In this document: positions 25,163 through 32,515 of the stretch, in pieces
How positions within the stretch are numbered: position 1 is the stretch's first letter
Layout of the letters: the number at the start of each line of letters is the position of its first letter
Assembly (NCBI GenBank): GCA_012798135.1
Contig: JAAZNU010000221.1
Coordinates: forward strand, 54,745 to 118,744
DNA: 64,000 nucleotides
Direction: 5' to 3'
Source: Veillonellaceae bacterium
Lineage (GTDB): Bacteria; Bacillota_C; Negativicutes; UBA1444
The notes under the pieces: model-generated
Told to the model about the DNA's origin: nothing
What the model saw: only the letters and a program-made list of their open reading frames with translations
The model's database searches: none
Translations under genes and position numbers: made by a program

Positions 25163-25241
25163 CTCCTAACGGTCGGGTCGTGGGCTGTCAATGCAGATGG
25201 CGTAAGCTCGCTTGACAGCCTGGGAAAATCTAACCTACATT
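25163..25241. promoter_or_regulatory. Divergent promoters with inverted-repeat -35 boxes
   Basis: GGCTGTCAA (25183-25191) and TTGACAGCC (25212-25220) are a perfect inverted repeat. On the plus strand TTGACA (25212-25217), an 18-bp spacer and TACATT (25236-25241) place the first base at about ATG 25248. On the minus strand TTGACA (25191-25186) and a weaker TAGGAG about 17 bp on serve the helicase operon. The repeat could also be an operator. Confidence 0.7.
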
Positions 25242-25247
25242 CATGCC

Positions 25248-26417
25248 ATGGGCCGTGTGTTCGACATCTACGACGACAACGGCAAGCTCCTGAAGGAGCG
25301 GGGATACCGGTCCCTCGTCCCGCTGTGGGTGAAGGAGGCAGGAGATCCTACCGGTGCCCCCGACGATCTCTTCGGCCTGGTGCAGTATCTTCCGGACGGT
25401 GGTGTGCTCCGGAAGTTCGCCTGCACGGACCGGGCGAACACGATCCTGTCGGTAGTCTACTTCCGGGAGACCGGTCGTTTCCTGGAGCCTGAGCTCCGGA
25501 AGACGGCCGCCCGAAAGATCGCGGCTGCGTGTACATGGTACGGGATGAACCCGCCGGCGGACCTGTTGAAGCAGTCGGACGTGAGCGGCACCCTCCTGGC
25601 GCCGTACTCGCCGACGCCGAACTCTCTCCCTGCGAAGCGCAGGGAGCTGGAGCGGGGGATCCAGGCGATCAAGGTCACCCCCGACAACCAGAAGAAGCAG
25701 GCGGGAGGAGCCATGGAGGAGAAGGTTGCATCCTCGCCCCGATTCGCCGACATCCTCGGCAAGCGGTTCCCACTGGACTCGGTGGTCGATGTCCAGCAGG
25801 CCAATGCCTACATGGACAAGTACGCTGCAGAGATCGAGCCGCGGCTGCGCCGCCGGATGGCAGGCGAGATCCAGAAGCGGGCCGTCGAGCTGGGCCTCCC
25901 CATCGGCCGGGCGGTCCGTGATCTGACGTTCGTGAAGGTCGCGTCCGCGGATACGATCCGTGGTCACCTCGAGGTGCGCCGGCACTTCTACGGTGAGCAC
26001 ACGGAACCGGCGCGGATGTTCGCCCAGCTGAAGACGAAGGTCGGATCGATCCGCCCCGCCGTGCTGGCTGAGACGATCGCCCAGATCGACGAGCAGTTCG
26101 ACGGGCATCACCAGTGGGGCGTCCACATCCCCGATCCGTGGGACGTGGTGTTCGAAAAGGTCTCGCAGGACGCGAGCAACCCGGGCACGTACTCTTATGA
26201 CCTGGGAAACAAACGGATTTCGGGTGATGACCTGATCCGCCTGTCGAAGATGGGTCGTCAGCAGCTCGTCGCCCGGTTCGGAGCCGAGTTCGCGGAGCAG
26301 TTCATCGCCGACCCCGTGGGCTTCTTCGATCATCTGCCCACGCCGGAGAAGCGGGTGCTGGCCAACATGGCCCACGACACCTACTCGCCGCCGGCCATGA
26401 GCGTGATCTCGTCGTAA
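25248..26417 (+). CDS. Hypothetical protein, first gene of the plus-strand virion operon
   Basis: The product is 389 aa. The N-terminus is a compact domain (GRVFDIYDDNGKLLKERGYR) followed by LVQYLPDGGVLRKFACTD. The C-terminal two-thirds are helical with KVASSPRF and FVKVASAD peptides. It is similar in style to head-neck proteins but no family was recognised. ATG 25248 lies 6 nt after a TANNNT -10 box and no ribosome site precedes it, so a leaderless start is likely. Confidence 0.65.
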   Translation: MGRVFDIYDDNGKLLKERGYRSLVPLWVKEAGDPTGAPDDLFGLVQYLPDGGVLRKFACTDRANTILSVVYFRETGRFLEPELRKTAARKIAAACTWYGMNPPADLLKQSDVSGTLLAPYSPTPNSLPAKRRELERGIQAIKVTPDNQKKQAGGAMEEKVASSPRFADILGKRFPLDSVVDVQQANAYMDKYAAEIEPRLRRRMAGEIQKRAVELGLPIGRAVRDLTFVKVASADTIRGHLEVRRHFYGEHTEPARMFAQLKTKVGSIRPAVLAETIAQIDEQFDGHHQWGVHIPDPWDVVFEKVSQDASNPGTYSYDLGNKRISGDDLIRLSKMGRQQLVARFGAEFAEQFIADPVGFFDHLPTPEKRVLANMAHDTYSPPAMSVISS

Positions 26418-26459
26418 CCGCGGAGGGTCCGCGGTTCAACGCACCACGGGATGTGGTGC
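26418..26459 (+). other. Two tandem perfect hairpins in the leader of the 354-aa gene
   Basis: CCGCGGA/TCCGCGG (26418-26424 with 26428-26434) is followed at once by GCACCAC/GTGGTGC (26441-26447 with 26453-26459). A GGAGAGAAGG-type ribosome site then precedes ATG 26476. This is typical of a processing, stabilising or partial termination site upstream of a highly expressed virion gene. Confidence 0.6.
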
Positions 26460-26475
26460 AGAGGAGAGAAGGAAC

Positions 26476-27540
26476 ATGACGATCTCGAAGTTGATGAAGG
26501 GCTACCCCCAGCTCGCCACCCGGTTCGTGCTGATGCCGAACGGTGTCGGCCGCGAGCTCAAGAACCTGCGCGATGCGATCGACGCCGGGTTCTTCCGGTT
26601 CGAGCACGGGATCATGAACATGAAGATCCACGGCTCGAGCGAGGCGGACATCAAGGTCGCCGGACGGACCGGCGACGTGCTGTCCTTCCTCGGCGGCTGG
26701 CCGGAGGGGTACGAGAAGGCGTCGTACACCTGGGTGTTCGGTGCCGGCCCGACCAAGACGGTCGCCGCCACGGCGGTGAAGCCGACCGAACTCGGCAACC
26801 TCATCCACATCACCTGGGCCAGTGGCGGTGCCGCGGCCGTGTCCGTCGACGGGCTCGAGGTCACCCTGACGATCAAGAACGACGGCACGACCACGCCGAA
26901 CGCCCTGCAGGCGCTCGTCGCCGCCGATCCCCGGCTCAAGGGCATGATCGCCATCACGTCCCCGAGCGGGCACGGGGCCACCGGCATTCCGAACACGTTC
27001 GTCACCGGCGGCGCGGCGACGACCCAGTATCTGGCCAACGGCGCGGGCCTCGGCTGGGGCTTCGACATCCAGAACAACCAGGTCTGGGGCAACACGGCCG
27101 GCATCGCCTTCGTGGCGACGAAGCCGGGCCTGGCCGGCGCGAAGTACGAGGTGGCCTGGTCGAACACCGGTACCCTCGGCGTCACGGCGACCCGCAAGCG
27201 GTGCACCATCACCTACAACGACGGCGTCACCACGGTGGCGGCGGCGGTGGCGGCGGTCCAGGCGAACAAGATCGCCTCGGAGCACCTGACGCCGATTGCG
27301 ACTGGCGACGGCCTGGGCGTGCTCACCGGCCTCGACACGAAGGTCTACAAGCTCGGGCTCGACTTCGGCACGATGGTGCAGGTCGGCGACATCTTCGCCA
27401 CCATCACCGCCATCGCCCGCGACTCGGTCACCTACGACTACGGTGCCCAGGTCGGCGTGGTCGCCGCCACCACGGCGAACGCCTACTTCCGTCTCGGCCT
27501 GCTCGAGAAGGGCGTGATGAGCTTCCCGACCATCGCGTAG
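26476..27540 (+). CDS. Abundant-type virion protein with two copies of a beta-rich domain
   Basis: The product is 354 aa. An N-terminal conserved-looking part (MTISKLMKGYPQLATRFVLM) precedes two related segments, VDGLEVTLTIKNDGTTTPNA with an Ala-rich helix, and RCTITYNDGVTTVAAAVAAV. The same design recurs in products at 62360, 63222 and 4816. Codon use is strongly biased to C/G-ending codons, consistent with high expression. A tail tube, sheath or decoration protein is plausible. The GGAGAGAAGG ribosome site supports ATG 26476. Confidence 0.65.
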   Translation: MTISKLMKGYPQLATRFVLMPNGVGRELKNLRDAIDAGFFRFEHGIMNMKIHGSSEADIKVAGRTGDVLSFLGGWPEGYEKASYTWVFGAGPTKTVAATAVKPTELGNLIHITWASGGAAAVSVDGLEVTLTIKNDGTTTPNALQALVAADPRLKGMIAITSPSGHGATGIPNTFVTGGAATTQYLANGAGLGWGFDIQNNQVWGNTAGIAFVATKPGLAGAKYEVAWSNTGTLGVTATRKRCTITYNDGVTTVAAAVAAVQANKIASEHLTPIATGDGLGVLTGLDTKVYKLGLDFGTMVQVGDIFATITAIARDSVTYDYGAQVGVVAATTANAYFRLGLLEKGVMSFPTIA

Positions 27541-27555
27541 CCCGTCTGGATCGGA

Positions 27556-27584
27556 ACACCCGGGTCGGTGTAGTATCCGGGTGT
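27556..27584 (+). promoter_or_regulatory. TAGTAT promoter inside an inverted repeat
   Basis: ACACCCGG (27556-27563) and CCGGGTGT (27577-27584) flank a -10 box TAGTAT (27571-27576). GTG 27583 lies 6 nt after the box, a leaderless spacing. The repeat reaches the start codon, so it could be an operator or, in read-through RNA, a hairpin that hides the start. Confidence 0.55.
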
Positions 27585-28326
27585 GCCGATGAACGCCGCA
27601 TCTTTTCTCACCAATCCGGACGCCCATCCGATCGCCTTGGTGTTGCTCCTGACCGAACGGTACGGGAAGGCCTGGATGGGATGGGAGCCCGAGGCTCTCT
27701 GGACGACCCTGGCGAAGGATCTGGCTGCCCCGTCCAGCCACACGCGTGCCAAGCTGCAGGCCGGCCGGACGGTCGTGACTGGCAACGGATTCTTCGAGCG
27801 GTGGGAGATCTTCGCCCCCTGTTGCCAGGCGTTCAACAACAACCTCCCCGACTTCGAGACGTGTCGGCCGGCGTCCCTGCCGCAGCTCTACCATGCCGTC
27901 TGGACAGCTGGCCAGCTCCGCGGGAAGGTCCCCTATTCGGATGAGGTCGAGCGGTGGATCGCCGCCTGTGCCTTGAACGACGGGATCGTCTATCTGCCGG
28001 AGCCGCTCTCGTTCGCTCAGCCCCACACCCTCATGACCGAGTACCGGTGCAAGCGGTGCGGGAACGTGGATCCGGACGAGAGGACGCCCCAGTGCGACTG
28101 GTGCGGGGCACCGGCGTCCGAGCTGGAGCGCAAGCCGAAGTACCTGGACCCGTCCGTCATCGCCACGATGTGGGAGCTCGTTCGTGACAAGCCTGCCGAG
28201 AGCGTCTCGCTCGACGAGACGATCGTCGGCGTTCACCTTGCCCGCCTTCTCGTCGCCCGGGACTACCTCGACATGCGGCAGAAGCAGGCGGAGCAGCAGG
28301 TGAAGGAGCTGGGGCTGTGGAAATGA
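27583..28326 (+). CDS. Hypothetical protein with C-terminal zinc ribbon
   Basis: The product is 247 aa. The first half (FLTNPDAHPIALVLLLTERY, GWEPEALWTTL) resembles a tail- or neck-type helical protein. The middle has a zinc ribbon (YRCKRCGNVDP and PQCDWCGAP). A helical C-terminus contains RQKQAEQQVKELG. Start GTG 27583 fits the leaderless spacing; ATG 27589 is the alternative. Confidence 0.6.
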   Translation: MPMNAASFLTNPDAHPIALVLLLTERYGKAWMGWEPEALWTTLAKDLAAPSSHTRAKLQAGRTVVTGNGFFERWEIFAPCCQAFNNNLPDFETCRPASLPQLYHAVWTAGQLRGKVPYSDEVERWIAACALNDGIVYLPEPLSFAQPHTLMTEYRCKRCGNVDPDERTPQCDWCGAPASELERKPKYLDPSVIATMWELVRDKPAESVSLDETIVGVHLARLLVARDYLDMRQKQAEQQVKELGLWK

Positions 28327-29501
28327 TTCTCGTGGCTCGGCGGATCAAGCTGGCGCAGCAGAGGTCCCTCATCCCCGATGCCCCGGGCCTCACGACGGCC
28401 CACTACGGTGCTGATGCCCTCACCGGCATCCTCGACGAGTTTGGCCGGATCGGCAGCGACCGTCTGCCGGCTCCGCCGGCCGTGCTCCGTGCCCAGCGAG
28501 CTCTGGCCCTCCGGACGTCGAAGAAGCGGCGGACCGGTCACCAGCTGAAGGTGAAGCAGGCCCAGTTTCTCCGTGGACTCCTGAACCTCGGAAGGGGGGC
28601 GCTTGGTCTCCTCGGTCGTGGCGGACGCCAGGTCGCCCGACTGGGCACTGGTGCGTGGAGCAAGATCCGCCAGATGGGGGCGGGTGCCCGCAGTCTGATC
28701 AACCGGGGTCGTGCGGCCTGGGCCAACGCCGGACAGGAGGCGCAGGTGTTCATGAAGGGCCGGCAGGCCGGCCAGGCATTCCAAGCCGGCGAGCAGGCGA
28801 TGGCGGAGGGCTTCGCCCGAGGGCGTGCGTTCCGACAGGCAGAGCAGGCGGCAGAGCAGGCTGCTGGGCGTACGGGTCGGGGCGCTGTGGAGTCCATGGA
28901 AGACGTGAATGCCCGCTTGGCCCGCGCCGCCCGGGAGGGGCGTATCGCCCGTGGCGAGATCCCGGCTCCTCGTACGCGTCCCACGACGGTGGCCGGAGGG
29001 ACGAGAGGGGCCGCTCGGCGCACGGCTGCCGAGGTGGAAGAGGGTGTCGAGAGGGCTACGAGTCGGGCTGCTGGCATCGGCAAGACGCTGAAGAACGTGG
29101 GCTTGTGGAGGAAGGGCTTGCGTGACATGCCTCTGAGCATGAAGGTAGTAACCGGACTTCAGGCTCTCTCAGGTGACCCACTCGGGGCAGTTGGTAGTCT
29201 TGCCGGTCTCCCGTACTACGCAAAGGGGAAAACTGGTCTCGGAACGGCTCTTTCGCTCGGGGGAGGTTTGCTTGGCAGTACGCTCGCGGTGATCGGTCCT
29301 GGCATCTTCCGTACGAGCCCAGCTCCGGCACAGGCCGCTCAGGCGGCGGCGGATCAGGTTCCCCAGGCGCCCACGTACATCCAGCAGGCGTCGGCGAGCC
29401 CGACTCCGTACGACATGGACATGCAGTACCTCCAGCAGGATCCGCGGGGGATCTCCCCAGGCTCGTACGGCATGTTCGGTGGTGGTATGTTCGGAGGGTG
29501 A
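28323..29501 (+). CDS. Virion-like Gly/Ala/Arg-rich protein with two KxAQ peptides
   Basis: The product is 392 aa. The start ATG overlaps the upstream stop (ATGA). The N-terminus ILVARRIKLAQQRSL and the internal LKVKQAQFLRGLL carry the KxAQ peptide. Then come Gly/Arg-rich basic segments, an Ala/Gln/Glu-rich helical part, a hydrophobic segment (LGTALSLGGGLLGSTLAVIG) and a Pro/Gln-rich C-terminus ending in FGGGMFGG. It is probably an internal or ejection-type particle protein. No family was recognised. Confidence 0.65.
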   Translation: MILVARRIKLAQQRSLIPDAPGLTTAHYGADALTGILDEFGRIGSDRLPAPPAVLRAQRALALRTSKKRRTGHQLKVKQAQFLRGLLNLGRGALGLLGRGGRQVARLGTGAWSKIRQMGAGARSLINRGRAAWANAGQEAQVFMKGRQAGQAFQAGEQAMAEGFARGRAFRQAEQAAEQAAGRTGRGAVESMEDVNARLARAAREGRIARGEIPAPRTRPTTVAGGTRGAARRTAAEVEEGVERATSRAAGIGKTLKNVGLWRKGLRDMPLSMKVVTGLQALSGDPLGAVGSLAGLPYYAKGKTGLGTALSLGGGLLGSTLAVIGPGIFRTSPAPAQAAQAAADQVPQAPTYIQQASASPTPYDMDMQYLQQDPRGISPGSYGMFGGGMFGG

Positions 29502-30205
29502 TGATGACAACGTACCCCCCAATCCCTGCGTTTGATCCGCAGATGCTGCAGAAGATCGCCCATGGTACGTTTCTCCCCTGGCTACTCAAGACGAAGGGGC
29601 GGGCGCCGTGGCTTCGCCGGCTCGCCCGGTGGGGCGGTCGGCAGATGTACGCCATTGCCGGCACGCTGCCCGGGCTCTCCCGGTTGCCGAAGGTCGAGCA
29701 GACGTCCGTGCTGCGGACCATCCGGGCCGGACTCCCGGGCGCTGAGCAGGAGCTCGCGGATGCCCGCCGGCTGCTCGCCCGTGCCCGTGCGAAGAAAGGT
29801 ACGACCGCGTCGGAGATTGCCGGCCTGAAGCGGGACATCATCAACGCCCAGGCCCGTCGTGACCTCGCCCGCATGGGCGGTGGCACCCTTTTCGGGTCCT
29901 TGAAGTCCCTGGCCACCCAGCCGGCCAAGACGCTCCGTCTCAACTGGAAGGCGATGAACCGACTGGAGAAGGGGATGTTTGTCGGGTCGGGGGCGTACGG
30001 TGGGTACCAGTTCATGCGACCCCAGCCGGGGACGTACGGCACGGGCCCCGACGCATTGTACGCCAACCGCGGTGAGCATCTCGGGTCCGAGATCGGAAGC
30101 AACGTGGGATGGCTCGCCACCGGTGCCCTCCCGTTCGGGCCGATGATGGGGGCGTCGCTGCTTCTTGAGCGGGCCGGTGCGATCCCGGGACGGCTCCTGG
30201 GGTGA
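29501..30205 (+). CDS. Virion-like basic protein with hydrophobic segment
   Basis: The product is about 234 aa. Several in-frame starts (GTG 29498, ATG 29501, ATG 29504) follow a CGGAGG site, and TGATG overlap makes ATG 29501 likely. The sequence has basic helices (WLRRLARWGGRQMYAIAG), an Ala/Arg-rich coiled part, a Gly-rich hydrophobic segment and a C-terminal hydrophobic helix. It lies directly before the portal gene. No family was recognised. Confidence 0.6.
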   Translation: MMTTYPPIPAFDPQMLQKIAHGTFLPWLLKTKGRAPWLRRLARWGGRQMYAIAGTLPGLSRLPKVEQTSVLRTIRAGLPGAEQELADARRLLARARAKKGTTASEIAGLKRDIINAQARRDLARMGGGTLFGSLKSLATQPAKTLRLNWKAMNRLEKGMFVGSGAYGGYQFMRPQPGTYGTGPDALYANRGEHLGSEIGSNVGWLATGALPFGPMMGASLLLERAGAIPGRLLG

Positions 30206-30216
30206 TGGAGTAGTCG

Positions 30217-32100
30217 ATGGAGGAGTTCCGCCAGTCCCTCACCCGCAGTCCCGTCACGAATGCCGAGCGTGGCATCTCGTACCCGAGCCCGTTTTTCGAC
30301 ATCTCATCCACGTACCTGCCTCGGACGGTCAAGGCGCTCTTCCAGTGGTGCAAGTTCTACTTCTGGACGAACCCGCTCATCGCGTCGATTTGCCAGAAGC
30401 TGTCCGAGTACCCCATCACGGACATCATCCTGGAGTCGAACGACTCGAACGTGAAGGAGCGGTGGGAGTGGCTGCTGTTCAACCAGCTCCAGTACCGCCT
30501 GTTCGAGACGGGCATGGCCCTCGACTACCACGTCTTCGGCAATGCTTTCGCTTCCATCGCCTTCCCGTTCCGGAAGTTCCTCACCTGCGCCGCCTGTGGC
30601 GAGTCCGTCGACGCTCTCGACAACCGGAAGATCTGGCGGTACGGCGGCGATCGCTTCCTCCTGACCTGTCCGAAGTGCAAGACGCATGGGAAGGCCAAGG
30701 CCGAAGACCACTACCACCGGTCGGCCGGAGAGATCCGCCTCATCCGATGGGACCCGTCCGACATCGAGGTCATCTACCAGGAGCAGAGCGGGAAGGCGTT
30801 CTACAACTACAGCCCGCCCCCGTTCTTCCGCGCCGATGTCATGGCCGGCAAGAAGGACGTGGTCGCGACGACGCCCCAAGCGATCCTCGAGGCAATCCGG
30901 CTCAACCGCCCCGTCCGGCTGAACGAGCAGAACTTCTACCACATGAAGCGGACCACGATCGCCAATCCTGATCGCGGCATGGGCGTCCCGGTCATCTTCC
31001 CGGTCCTCAAGGACGTCTTCTACCTCCAGATCCTGAAGAAGGCGCAGGAGGCGCTCTCGATCGGCACGATCGTCCCCCTACGTATCTTCTTCCCCCAGGC
31101 CGGCGGGCCGATGCAGGACCCGATCACGACCGTGCCCCTGGTCGAGTGGAGGTCCCAACTCGAGTACGAGCTGCGCCGGTTCCGGTACGACCCGCTTTAC
31201 ACGCCGATCCTTCCGTTCCCGGTCGGCCACCAGCTGATCGGCGGTGAGGGACGGGCACTCCTGCTCAGCCAGGAGGTCCGGGTCTGGTCCGAGCAGGTCA
31301 TCATCGGCATGGGCTACCCGCCCAGCCTGGTGTTCGGCGATGTGACCTGGCAGGGCAGCAACGTCGCCCTTCGGATGCTGGAGAATACCTTCCTCCGGTT
31401 CATCGAGCTTCGGAAACGGATGCTCGACTGGGCGATCACGAACATCTCGTCGTGGCTGCAGTGGGAGAAGGTGGACTACCACCTCAAGCCCTTCAAGATG
31501 GCCGACGACATGGCCCGGTCGAGCCGCGGTATCCAGCTCAACCAGATGGGCAAGATCTCCGACCGGACCATCCTGGGCGAGTGCGACTACGACGCCGACA
31601 AGGAGCAGGAACTCCTGGCCGAGGAGCAGAGGGACCGACTCGAGATCGCGAAGAAGCAGGCTCAGTCGACCGCCGAGATGCAGGGCGAGGCGATGGTCGT
31701 CCAGGCCCGATACCAGGCTCAGGCCCAGCTCGAGATGCAGCAGGTCCAGCAGGAAGCCAGCATGGAGTCGTCGGTCCAGACGCCCGGCGCCATCGGCGGC
31801 CCGCAGGGCATCGAGGTCCCGTACGGTGGACATGGCGGCATGTTCACCGGCGTGCCCAAGCCCGGGATGGATGCCCGCATCGTCCCCAACAAGCTGGCCC
31901 AGCAGCTCCAGGGCATGACGCCCGAGACGCGCCAGGTCTACCTCCAGCAGCTCCAGGCCCAGATGCCCGAGACGTACTTCCAGGTGATGAAGGCTCTGAC
32001 GTCCCAGCAGGACCAGATGGTGAACCAGCAGGCATGGGCGAAGCCGAATCCCCAGGTCCTGCCTCCGCGTCGCCAGGGAACCTCCAGCCAGCAGACCTGA
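30217..32100 (+). CDS. Portal protein
   Basis: The 627-aa product has the layout of phage portal proteins. An N-terminal part with FYFWTNPLIASICQKLSEYP precedes a central region (SIGTIVPLRIFFPQ, EYELRRFRYDP) and the stem-type segment IIGMGYPPSLVFGDVTWQGS followed by a helix (NTFLRFIELRKRMLDWAI). A long Gln/Glu-rich C-terminal tail ends it. A zinc-knuckle insert (CAACGESVD and CPKCKTHG) lies near residues 128-155. Three KxAQ peptides occur. It would form the dodecameric vertex ring through which DNA is packaged. Confidence 0.8.
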   Translation: MEEFRQSLTRSPVTNAERGISYPSPFFDISSTYLPRTVKALFQWCKFYFWTNPLIASICQKLSEYPITDIILESNDSNVKERWEWLLFNQLQYRLFETGMALDYHVFGNAFASIAFPFRKFLTCAACGESVDALDNRKIWRYGGDRFLLTCPKCKTHGKAKAEDHYHRSAGEIRLIRWDPSDIEVIYQEQSGKAFYNYSPPPFFRADVMAGKKDVVATTPQAILEAIRLNRPVRLNEQNFYHMKRTTIANPDRGMGVPVIFPVLKDVFYLQILKKAQEALSIGTIVPLRIFFPQAGGPMQDPITTVPLVEWRSQLEYELRRFRYDPLYTPILPFPVGHQLIGGEGRALLLSQEVRVWSEQVIIGMGYPPSLVFGDVTWQGSNVALRMLENTFLRFIELRKRMLDWAITNISSWLQWEKVDYHLKPFKMADDMARSSRGIQLNQMGKISDRTILGECDYDADKEQELLAEEQRDRLEIAKKQAQSTAEMQGEAMVVQARYQAQAQLEMQQVQQEASMESSVQTPGAIGGPQGIEVPYGGHGGMFTGVPKPGMDARIVPNKLAQQLQGMTPETRQVYLQQLQAQMPETYFQVMKALTSQQDQMVNQQAWAKPNPQVLPPRRQGTSSQQT

Positions 32101-32103
32101 TCG

Positions 32104-32150
32104 AAAAAAGAAGGGGAATGGCCCGGGGCCCCCGAAGGGACCCGCGGGCC
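32104..32150 (-). terminator. Terminator facing the minus strand, downstream of the tiny ORFs
   Basis: On the minus strand a GC hairpin (32150-32145 with 32125-32120, inner GGG/CCC stem, TTCG-type apex) is followed by a tail rich in T, ending TTCTTTTTT (32112-32104). The tail is on the minus-strand side, so it ends a minus-strand transcript. It may also stop the portal transcript. Confidence 0.7.
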
Positions 32151-32175
32151 TGGTAGGTCGCAGAGGTTGGTGTGA

Positions 32176-32259
32176 TCATCGGCCGCTCAGCCATTCGATG
32201 AGCAGGGCAATGCCCAGGCCGATGAGGGCGAAGCCAGCGGCCTCGCCGAAGAGAGTCAC
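32176..32259 (-). CDS. Tiny hydrophobic membrane peptide
   Basis: A 27-codon frame starts at GTG 32259 and ends at TGA 32176. The product MTLFGEAAGFALIGLGIALL with IEWLSGR is one hydrophobic helix with charged ends, a typical single-pass peptide. Its start overlaps the stop of the preceding 19-codon frame (TAGTG), and a minus-strand terminator follows. Real translation is unproven. A small holin- or regulator-like peptide is possible. Confidence 0.4.
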   Translation of the reverse strand: MTLFGEAAGFALIGLGIALLIEWLSGR

Positions 32260-32318
32260 TAGGTCTTGATGATGGCGCGGATGACGAGGATCACCCCGTC
32301 ACCCGCCCGCGTGATCAC
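32259..32318 (-). CDS. Tiny peptide upstream of the membrane peptide
   Basis: A 19-codon frame starts at GTG 32318, with GGAGG about 7 nt before it, and encodes MITRAGDGVILVIRAIIKT, an amphipathic basic-hydrophobic peptide. The start lies inside the palindrome GCGTGATCACGC (32309-32320). It could be a leader peptide for the next frame. Unproven. Confidence 0.35.
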   Translation of the reverse strand: MITRAGDGVILVIRAIIKT

Positions 32319-32515
32319 GCCTTCACCTCCAGGTTGCAGACGACCGGGAACGCCTCCCGGCGGGCTTGTGGCCAACCTGGCCACCTACGCTAGATCGGCC
32401 CTCAGGCCGTGGACAGCAGCACCGGTTGCTGCTCTTCCCATCTTCCTTATGACGTCGGGCAGTTCCCCTCGTGCATGGTGGACTCACGGCCGTGGCTCGT
32501 AGTATCGTTCTCGAC
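32319..32515. other. Non-coding stretch upstream of the RNA polymerase gene
   Basis: I see no convincing gene here. On the minus strand the stretch supplies a leader for the tiny frames, with a TAGCGT -10-like box near 32388-32393 and small inverted repeats (TGGCCA twice around 32370). On the plus strand TAGTAT (32500-32505) lies 10 nt before ATG 32516 of the RNA polymerase gene. AGCAGC/GCTGCT (around 32415-32433) could form a short hairpin. Confidence 0.5.
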
